Assembly: GCA_041601535.1 (NCBI GenBank)
Contig: JBFIHZ010000196.1
Location: 1-7,491, forward strand
Source: JBFIHZ01 sp041601535
GTDB taxonomy: Bacteria; Pseudomonadota; Gammaproteobacteria; Xanthomonadales; SZUA-36
Direction: 5' to 3'
DNA: 7,491 nt
Shown here: piece by piece, positions 1 through 5,203 of the stretch
Numbering within the stretch: the stretch's first letter is position 1
Layout of the letters: each line of letters begins with the position of its first letter
Position numbers and translations under genes: made by a program
Notes under the pieces: model-generated
Database searches by the model: none
What the model saw: the letters and a program-made list of their open reading frames with translations, nothing else
Told to the model about the DNA's origin: nothing

Positions 1-27
1 ACCAACAGGAAAGAACGGGACGCATTA

Positions 28-48
28 CCGGCGCAAGCCGGCCTTTCT
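28..48 (+). terminator. Putative GNRA-loop hairpin terminator
   Basis: A perfect 5-bp stem CCGGC (28-32) / GCCGG (37-41) closes a GCAA tetraloop, a very stable GNRA loop. It is followed on the plus strand by the pyrimidine run CCTTTCT (42-48). The T-run is short, so this is a weak rho-independent terminator for a plus-strand gene ending left of the window. Read on the minus strand the stem gains a G-U pair and lies 20 nt beyond the stop of the VTT gene, so it could also end that transcript, but there is no U-tract in that direction. Confidence 0.4.
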
Positions 49-60
49 GGCGGCAATAAC

Positions 61-774
61 TCAGGCCGCTGACCAGGCGGCGGAGCGCTTTTTCAAGGAT
101 CTCTGGCCATACCACGACATCACGGCCACCAGCGCGATGCTGACAATAGCGCCCCCCACCAGGATGATGGATTTCATTCCGTCAGGGTGTTGTTCAGACT
201 GCATCATGGCAATGCCCCCCAGCCACCCCAGGTAAACATGCGCAGCAGCAATCGGCAGAAAGCCCAGCATACTGGCCAGCAAATAGGTACGTAATGGCAT
301 GGCGGTTGTGCCGAAACCATAGCCTTTCAATGCGGCGGGAACAAACGGATTGATACGTACCAGAAACACCATCTTGAATGGCTCGGCTTCAACCAGCTCC
401 ATTATTTGCTGGGCCAAGGGGAACTGTTTTACTTTTTTCATCACCCAGTCCCGTGCGAAATGCCGCGCGATCTCGAACGTTGCGAGAAATGCAGTGAACG
501 CAGAAATAAGCACCACCGCCAGCGCGACGGGATAAGAGAAAATGATGCCAGCACCTACATTAAGCGGTGTGCGCGGCACACCCACGACCGCTGCCACCAC
601 GTAAATGGCCCAAAAGATCACCGGCCCCCAAAAACCGAGCTGTGAAACATAGTCTGTAAGTGAGCGGGCCCAGTCCAGAACTGGCAGCAGTTCCCAGGCC
701 AGCCATAGTATGACGGCGGCTGCAAACAGGGAGCCGAAGTATTTCCAGGCGGGTTTACGATGGACATTGCTCAT
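61..774 (-). CDS. VTT-domain (DedA/TVP38/TMEM64-like) membrane protein
   Basis: Inner-membrane protein of 237 aa in the SNARE-associated/VTT superfamily (Pfam PF09335 type). Family members are linked to phospholipid flipping, membrane potential and lipid homeostasis; the substrate here cannot be told from sequence. Visible features are a TM helix near residues 13-32, a second near 48-66, the conserved GVPRTPLNVGAGIIF segment (65-79) leading into a long helix (80-105), the family signature VRINPFVP (139-146), and further helices around 163-188 and 203-222. The C-terminus is basic (RSLKKR). The ATG at 774 is preferred over an in-frame ATG five codons upstream because GGAGG sits 6 nt before it. 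The gene begins 60 nt after the ABC1-kinase stop, in the same direction, so co-transcription is likely. Length fits single-domain TVP38-type proteins. Assignment to the superfamily is firm; the specific function is unknown. Confidence 0.9.
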   Translation of the reverse strand: MSNVHRKPAWKYFGSLFAAAVILWLAWELLPVLDWARSLTDYVSQLGFWGPVIFWAIYVVAAVVGVPRTPLNVGAGIIFSYPVALAVVLISAFTAFLATFEIARHFARDWVMKKVKQFPLAQQIMELVEAEPFKMVFLVRINPFVPAALKGYGFGTTAMPLRTYLLASMLGFLPIAAAHVYLGWLGGIAMMQSEQHPDGMKSIILVGGAIVSIALVAVMSWYGQRSLKKRSAAWSAA

Positions 775-778
775 GAAA

Positions 779-785
779 CACCTCC
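779..785 (-). promoter_or_regulatory. Ribosome binding site of the VTT gene
   Basis: The minus strand reads GGAGGTG, with GGAGG at 785-781 and 6 nt to the ATG at 774. It fixes the start at residue MSNVHRK rather than the upstream MWRCF extension, whose ATG would overlap this site. Confidence 0.8.
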
Positions 786-834
786 ACAAAACAAAAGTTT
801 TTCCCGGCTGGATGAAAGGCTCATGGACCTGGCC

Positions 835-2493
835 CTACCTGCGCTCGCGGTCGTTGATCAGAACGGTCAGCACCAGGCCAACCCCCAGCAAGCCCGCTGC
901 CAGGAAACACACCATGGCAAAAGCGGGATAGCCCCACAGGGTGGCCTCGGTTTCAATCCGCATCAGCATGGCCGCACCCACGATTAATGCCGCCACGATC
1001 AGGCCTACCGTCACGCGGTTGGCAATTTTCTGCATATTGGCGGCAAAGCGGGTCTCGTCAAACGCATCGACTTTTACCGTCAGACGGTTTTCAGCCAGAG
1101 ATGACAGGATCTGCGAAACCTGCCGCGGCATTTCCCGTACCTGGCTGTTGATTTCCAACAGGTTGGAGATCACCGCTGAAGGTTTGAGCTGATCCCGGGC
1201 ACGCTGCTGTACCAACTCTCCCAGGTGGTTGTGGACGATCTCCCGCACCTCGAGATCCGGGGCCAGCGCCAGCGACAGGTGTTCCAGGTTCAGCAGGGTC
1301 TTGCCCAGCAGGACGACTTCTGGTGGCGGGCGCAGCCCGTGGCGCCCACTGATCTGGGTAAGCTGCAGCATCAACAGCCCCTCGCTGACCTTGCCTTTAC
1401 TGGCCGTGTATTCGGAAACCAGTTGGGACACGCTGCGAATCAGGCCGCTGCGATCGAAGTCTTCGAGTTGCTTGCCCATTTGTATGGCGCGTTCCGCCGC
1501 TTCATCGCCGCGTCCATCAACAATATTCAACACCAGGCTCAGCATGTGTTCCTGCATGCGCGGGCTCAGGTGGGTCACCATGCCGAGGTCCAGAATCACC
1601 AGCCGGCCATCATCGGTCAGCAACACGTTTCCGGGGTGTGGATCTACGTGGACAAATCCGTGGACAAACAACTGGTCAAGATATCCCTGGGTCAGCTGGG
1701 TGGCGAGTGCCGCACCATCTTCCTCGATCCGGCTGACACCGGAACGATTGGGAATCTTGGTGCCCGGGATGTATTCCATGGTCAGCACCCGCCGGCCGGT
1801 CAGGTCCATTACCGGCCGCGGCACCACCAGCAAGGGGTAGGGCTGCAGCAATTCAGCCAGCGTCTCAAGGTTTCCCGCCTCCGCCTCGTAATCCAGTTCA
1901 CGCGTAACGGACCTGCGTAATTGCGTAATCCAGTCGGCAAAACCCACCTGTCTGCCGGTTTCACTGAACCGGTCGGCCTGTAAGGCCAGTTGATCAAGCA
2001 CGGCGAGATCATTGGCGACCGAAACATCCACGTCGGGACGCTGTACTTTCACCGCCACCCGGGTACCGTCGCGCAGGCATGCCTGGTGCACCTGCCCCAG
2101 CGAGGCAGCCGCCAAAGGTTTCTCATCAAATTCCGAAAATGCCTTGGTCAGGCGCACGCCCAGATCACGCTCAATGATGTCACGCACAATCTCAAAGCCG
2201 ATGGGCTCGCAGCCATCCTGCATCTTGCTCAGGGCTTCGATGTAGGCGGGCTGGATCAGGTCGGGCCGGGTGGAAAGTGATTGGCCGATCTTGATGAACG
2301 CAGGCCCCATGGCTTCCAGATCATTTACCAGATCTTCCGGGGTGCCTGCCGCTATCGGCTCTTCCTCAATCGAGTTGCCGATCAGCTGGCTCAGGTGTTC
2401 TTCAGATTTGAACACTCCGGCATTGCGATACTTCCAGGCAAACCGCGCAACTTCAGCGTAACGCGCCATGGAATGTTGGGATGAATTACTCAT
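835..2493 (-). CDS. ABC1/AarF/UbiB-family atypical protein kinase-like ATPase
   Basis: Protein of 552 aa, full length for the UbiB/ABC1 family (about 550 aa). Family members are atypical kinase-fold ATPases; the best known support ubiquinone biosynthesis at the inner membrane. All signature elements are intact: KIGQ (68-71, within FIKIGQSLSTRPD), the Ala-rich loop AAAS (128-131) that replaces the usual Gly-rich loop, the Lys of VAVKVQRP (K149), the E-x-D motif (E199, D201), the catalytic loop HVDPHPGN (D284, N289) and the metal-binding DLG (D302-G304). Two TM helices lie near 494-511 and 523-546, the usual UbiB C-terminal anchor. The ATG at 2493 has GGGGG 4 nt upstream; the internal ATG at 2469 has no Shine-Dalgarno. 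Its neighbours are DUF1328 and VTT genes, not ubiE/ubiJ, so it may be a paralogue rather than the dedicated UbiB. I therefore give no symbol. Confidence 0.93.
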   Translation of the reverse strand: MSNSSQHSMARYAEVARFAWKYRNAGVFKSEEHLSQLIGNSIEEEPIAAGTPEDLVNDLEAMGPAFIKIGQSLSTRPDLIQPAYIEALSKMQDGCEPIGFEIVRDIIERDLGVRLTKAFSEFDEKPLAAASLGQVHQACLRDGTRVAVKVQRPDVDVSVANDLAVLDQLALQADRFSETGRQVGFADWITQLRRSVTRELDYEAEAGNLETLAELLQPYPLLVVPRPVMDLTGRRVLTMEYIPGTKIPNRSGVSRIEEDGAALATQLTQGYLDQLFVHGFVHVDPHPGNVLLTDDGRLVILDLGMVTHLSPRMQEHMLSLVLNIVDGRGDEAAERAIQMGKQLEDFDRSGLIRSVSQLVSEYTASKGKVSEGLLMLQLTQISGRHGLRPPPEVVLLGKTLLNLEHLSLALAPDLEVREIVHNHLGELVQQRARDQLKPSAVISNLLEINSQVREMPRQVSQILSSLAENRLTVKVDAFDETRFAANMQKIANRVTVGLIVAALIVGAAMLMRIETEATLWGYPAFAMVCFLAAGLLGVGLVLTVLINDRERR

Positions 2494-2533
2494 TTAACCC
2501 CCGGTCAGAACCGTTGCGGATCGATTTCCGAAC

Positions 2534-2561
2534 CTGGCCCGCCCCGGCAGGGGCAGGCCAG
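2534..2561. other. Strong intergenic hairpin between DUF1328 and ABC1-kinase genes
   Basis: CTGGCC (2534-2539) pairs with GGCCAG (2556-2561). After one C/A mismatch, GCCCC (2541-2545) pairs with GGGGC (2550-2554) around a GGCA loop. The 11 pairs are almost all G-C. No T-run follows on either strand, so it is not a standard rho-independent terminator. In the minus-strand transcript it falls between the DUF1328 stop and the kinase start, where it could stabilise the upstream part, mark a processing point or cause partial attenuation. Confidence 0.6.
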
Positions 2562-2579
2562 TTGACAGTCCGGCATGCC

Positions 2580-2735
2580 TCAGACTTTTCGTTTGAGGAA
2601 CAGGACCAGGGCCACGACCAGGCCAACAACAAACAGAATCCACGCAATGTTGGTGGCCGCGCCGGCGATACCGGTAAAGCCAAGTACGGCGGCGATAATG
2701 GCGATGACCAGAAATACCAATGCCCAATGCAACAT
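2580..2735 (-). CDS. DUF1328 (YtjA-like) small membrane protein
   Basis: A 51-aa, very hydrophobic peptide that begins MLHWALVFLVIAIIAAVLGF and ends FLKRKV. This is the length and pattern of the DUF1328 family (about 50-60 aa): an opening MLxWALxFLVxAxIAAxLGF helix, a central GIAGAAxxIAxIL turn, a second helix and a basic tail. Two TM helices span roughly residues 3-21 and 27-46. The biochemical role of the family is unknown. The frame stays open for 60 codons upstream, but the ATG at 2735 is the true start: it has AGAGGAG ending 8 nt upstream, and only from here does the sequence match the family. It is the first gene of the minus-strand cluster, 86 nt before the ABC1-kinase gene, and lies behind a sigma-54 promoter. 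Confidence 0.9.
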   Translation of the reverse strand: MLHWALVFLVIAIIAAVLGFTGIAGAATNIAWILFVVGLVVALVLFLKRKV

Positions 2736-2905
2736 AATCTTCACTCCTCTTGTGCGGTTGATCAGCATGTCGATGCCACGGAGCGGGCCCGGTGTGTTTA
2801 CCTGCGCCGCCAAATGGCTGATCGACTCCTGTAGTGCAAGATGCCGGAACAGAAGCGACCGCAAACTCATCGGTTGGGCCGCACGGCCTGCTTTCAGCAT
2901 CATCA
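2736..2905 (-). promoter_or_regulatory. Long 5' leader of the DUF1328 transcript
   Basis: If transcription starts about 12 nt after the sigma-54 GC element (near 2905), the DUF1328 mRNA carries a leader of about 170 nt. It contains short G-C stems such as GGCC-GTGC-GGCC and the 8-bp palindrome CGGGCCCG, and ends in a strong AGAGGAG ribosome site (2750-2744). A leader this long could carry translational control or be released as a small RNA. I recognise no known riboswitch. Confidence 0.35.
2744..2750 (-). promoter_or_regulatory. Ribosome binding site deciding the DUF1328 start
   Basis: The minus strand reads AGAGGAG, with 8 nt to the ATG at 2735. It places the start at MLHWAL and argues against the 60-codon in-frame upstream extension. 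Confidence 0.8.
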
Positions 2906-2914
2906 GGTTTAGCA

Positions 2915-2933
2915 ATGCAATATAAGTGCCAAA
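2915..2933 (-). promoter_or_regulatory. Sigma-54 (RpoN) -24/-12 promoter
   Basis: Read on the minus strand from 2933, the sequence is TTTGGCACTTATATTGCAT. It holds TGGCAC (2931-2926), five spacer bases TTATA, then TTGCA (2920-2916). The invariant GG (2930-2929) and GC (2918-2917) are exactly 12 nt apart, matching the consensus TGGCAC-N5-TTGCW at every specified position. It points toward the DUF1328 gene with a predicted start near 2905. Such promoters need a bacterial enhancer-binding protein, whose site would normally lie 80-200 nt upstream (about 2985-3130). The sequence match is direct observation; activity is inferred. Confidence 0.75.
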
Positions 2934-3192
2934 TGAGTGGGTTCTTCCCGGAACAAGCAGTACCAGTGCTTTCGGGCATCACATTGGTTTCTTGCCATGG
3001 CGATTGAGCTGCCCACGGGCTGATCTCGCGGTATTAATTACAAGCGCCAGGAAAGAGTTGCAACAAACGCCGGCGCGCGGACCCGGCCGCGACACGCATG
3101 GATTGGCTTGCCAACCGGCCATGTCCGCAGCAGGTATCCGGCATCACAGCCTGGCGTGCGGGTGCCAGCCCAGGCCACTTGGCGAACTTATT

Positions 3193-3227
3193 TTGCCTGT
3201 CGAATCGGCCCCGCAAGCGGCTATACT
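3193..3227 (+). promoter_or_regulatory. Possible sigma-70 promoter of the DUF885 gene
   Basis: TATACT (3222-3227) matches the -10 consensus in 5 of 6 positions and lies 30 nt before the ATG, implying a leader of about 25 nt. The -35 is poor: TTGCCT (3193-3198) leaves an over-long 23-nt spacer, and the correctly spaced hexamer is a weak match. An activator or a weak basal promoter is possible. Confidence 0.4.
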
Positions 3228-3257
3228 GGCTCGGCCCCCATTCCACAGGAAAACTCC

Positions 3258-5111
3258 ATGGTGACCCACCCGCCGTTACGTCCAGCCAGTGTGTATGCCT
3301 TGCCACTTATTGCGGCGCTGATGTTAACGGCCTGCGGCGCCGATCCCGACGACCAGAAGCCCGCTGCCGAAACCACAACCGAGTCTGAAGTTGCCGGCAT
3401 GGGCAGCGAGGATCATGCTGCCGCTGCGGCGCGGACGGTTACGGAACTGGCCGATGAATACGTCAGCGGCTATTTCGACATGTTTCCGGAAAAGGCCCTG
3501 GGCGCGGGCGCGGAAGATCCGGACCCCGACCGGCTGACCGACCCATCACTGGATAACCTGGCCCGCTGGCGCATACGGCAACAGGAGCTGCTGGCCCGGC
3601 TGGACGAGGTAGACGTGGCGGCCATTACCAATCCCGCGGCGGTGCTGACCGCAAATTTTTTACGTAACCAGCTCGAATCGGCGCGCGACCTGGCCGTGTG
3701 CCGCACCGAGCTGATGGAAGTCAGCCCGACCTGGACCGGCTGGATGGCAGGCTTTACCGAACTGGCCGGCCAGCTGCCGTTTGATACCGAGCAACAACGC
3801 TCAGATGCACTGCAGCGCCTGGCGCAGATCGCGGATTATCTTGACACCGAAATCATCAACCTGCGCGAAGGCATTGAACTGGGCTACACCGCGCCAAAAA
3901 ACAGCGCGCAGGCACTGAACGGCCTGCTGGACGCGTTCCTGGACCTGCCGCCGGAGGAAACGCCGTTTGTGCTCGCCACGCAGGATCAGGACATCGGCTA
4001 CCAGCAGAAAATGACCACACTGGTGCAGCAGCAGATCATGCCTGCGATGCAGCGCTACCGTGACTTCCTGGTGCGGGAGTACATCCCGGCTGCGCGCGAG
4101 TCGGTGGGCATCGACGGCAATCCGGACGGCGCCGCCTGCTACCAGGCGTCGGTGCGTGCCTGGGCCACGGTGGATATGACTCCGCAGGAAATTCATCAGG
4201 TCGGCCTGCAGCAGATGGACCGCATCCTCGCCGAAATCAGCGAAATCGGGGCCCGCAGTTTTGCGGAAAACGACCCGATCGCCTTGCTGAAAAAAGTCAG
4301 GGCCGAGCCGCAATTCCTGTTCGGCTCGCGTGAAGAAATGGTGCGCTATGCCGAAGCCGCACTGGCCCGTGCCGAGCCGCTGTTACCGCAGTGGTTCGGC
4401 CGCGTACCAAAAGCGCCGGTTATTGTGGAACCCTACCCGGCATACCAGGAAAAATCGGCGCCCCTCGGACAGGCTGTACCTGCCTCCGCCGATGGCACTC
4501 GCCCGGGCAAATACCTGATCAACACCTACCAGGCAGAAACACAAAGCAAGGTCGGCCTGGAAGCCACGGCCTTCCATGAAGCCTACCCCGGTCATCACAC
4601 GCAGTTCACCATCGCCCAGGAACGCACTGACCTGCATCCGATTTCCCGCTACTTCTATCTGTCAGGCTTCGGTGAAGGCTGGGCCCTGTACACCGAACGG
4701 CTGGCGGACGAAATGGGCTTGTACAGTTCCGACCTGGACCGTCTGGGCATGCTGTCCAACGAGGCCTGGCGAGCTGCCCGCCTGGTGGTGGACTCCGGCA
4801 TGCACGGCCTGGGCTGGTCACGCCAACAGGCACTGGATTATCTCAATGCCCACAATGCGTCGACGCTTGCACTGAATGCAGCCGAAATCGACCGCTACAT
4901 CGCGGTGCCGGGACAGGCCACGTCGTACCTGCTCGGCGCGCTGGAAATCCGCCGCTTGCGTGAGCACGCGCAGGCCATGCTGGGCGAGCAGTTTGATATT
5001 CGCGCTTTCCACGACCTGGTGCTGGAAGACGGAGCCATGCCTTTGTCCCAGCTCGGCCCCAAGGTGGACAGATGGATTGATTCTGTGCGGACTGAACAGC
5101 CAAACCAGTAG
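3258..5111 (+). CDS. DUF885-family lipoprotein, putative metallopeptidase
   Basis: Exported lipoprotein of 617 aa. A signal peptide (residues 1-25) ends in the lipobox LTAC with Cys26; the +2 residue is Gly, not Asp, so by the Lol rule it should go to the outer membrane. A charged, Ala-rich linker (27-58) precedes a DUF885 domain of about 550 aa. The family hallmark HEAYPGHHTQ is at 440-449 (H440, E441, H446, H447), followed by GFGEGWALYTE (470-480) with E473 as a likely third metal ligand, and the Arg/Tyr-rich C-terminal region typical of the family. DUF885 proteins are predicted zinc-peptidase-like enzymes; the substrate is unknown. The ATG at 3258 has AGGA 7 nt upstream and starts the signal peptide directly; the frame is open for 50 codons upstream, but that part is not signal-like. 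The gene diverges from the DUF1328 operon, and a secreted hydrolase gene follows after 92 nt. Confidence 0.92.
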   Translation: MVTHPPLRPASVYALPLIAALMLTACGADPDDQKPAAETTTESEVAGMGSEDHAAAAARTVTELADEYVSGYFDMFPEKALGAGAEDPDPDRLTDPSLDNLARWRIRQQELLARLDEVDVAAITNPAAVLTANFLRNQLESARDLAVCRTELMEVSPTWTGWMAGFTELAGQLPFDTEQQRSDALQRLAQIADYLDTEIINLREGIELGYTAPKNSAQALNGLLDAFLDLPPEETPFVLATQDQDIGYQQKMTTLVQQQIMPAMQRYRDFLVREYIPAARESVGIDGNPDGAACYQASVRAWATVDMTPQEIHQVGLQQMDRILAEISEIGARSFAENDPIALLKKVRAEPQFLFGSREEMVRYAEAALARAEPLLPQWFGRVPKAPVIVEPYPAYQEKSAPLGQAVPASADGTRPGKYLINTYQAETQSKVGLEATAFHEAYPGHHTQFTIAQERTDLHPISRYFYLSGFGEGWALYTERLADEMGLYSSDLDRLGMLSNEAWRAARLVVDSGMHGLGWSRQQALDYLNAHNASTLALNAAEIDRYIAVPGQATSYLLGALEIRRLREHAQAMLGEQFDIRAFHDLVLEDGAMPLSQLGPKVDRWIDSVRTEQPNQ

Positions 5112-5203
5112 CAACCAGATTGCCCTGCAGCGCGGCTCGGTTACTTATGGTGTCAATGCCGGTACCATTGGAACCCCGTCATCACCGCTGTCTGCCGTTA
5201 AAC

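Larger units (their letters stand above)
2736..3257. other. 522-nt divergent regulatory region, no gene seen
   Basis: This region separates the minus-strand DUF1328 start from the plus-strand DUF885 start. Reading frames that cross it give low-quality translations (rich in Arg, Pro and Ser, with no domain or convincing ribosome site), so I call no gene. It holds the minus-strand leader (2736-2905), a sigma-54 promoter (2915-2933), an AT-rich patch around 3031-3042 in otherwise GC-rich DNA, the palindrome GTTGCAAC (3057-3064), the inverted repeat TTGGC-TT-GCCAA (3103-3114), and a sigma-70-type -10 at 3222-3227 for the plus-strand gene. Confidence 0.7.

Noticed and set aside
1225..1920. 231-aa plus-strand frame opposite the ABC1 kinase
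   Set aside because: Gln/His-rich antisense shadow. The minus strand here encodes the conserved kinase motifs.
835..2493. Naming the kinase gene ubiB
   Set aside because: All family motifs are present, but the usual ubiE/ubiJ neighbours are absent from this window, so a paralogue cannot be excluded.
2736..2915. 60-codon in-frame upstream extension of DUF1328
   Set aside because: It has no ribosome site, no match to the family, starts with TTG, and its start would precede the predicted transcription start. A strong Shine-Dalgarno serves the internal ATG at 2735.
2494..2982. 162-aa minus-strand frame overlapping DUF1328
   Set aside because: It covers the DUF1328 gene in another frame. The translation is rich in Pro, Arg, His and Cys with no recognisable domain.
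3179..3197. Second sigma-54-like site on the plus strand (TTGGCGA … TTTTGCC)
   Set aside because: The GG and GC are 14 nt apart instead of 12, and the -24 element departs from consensus.
3108..3257. 50-codon N-terminal extension of the DUF885 protein
   Set aside because: It would bury the lipoprotein signal peptide and lies over the likely promoter. The ATG at 3258 has its own AGGA ribosome site.
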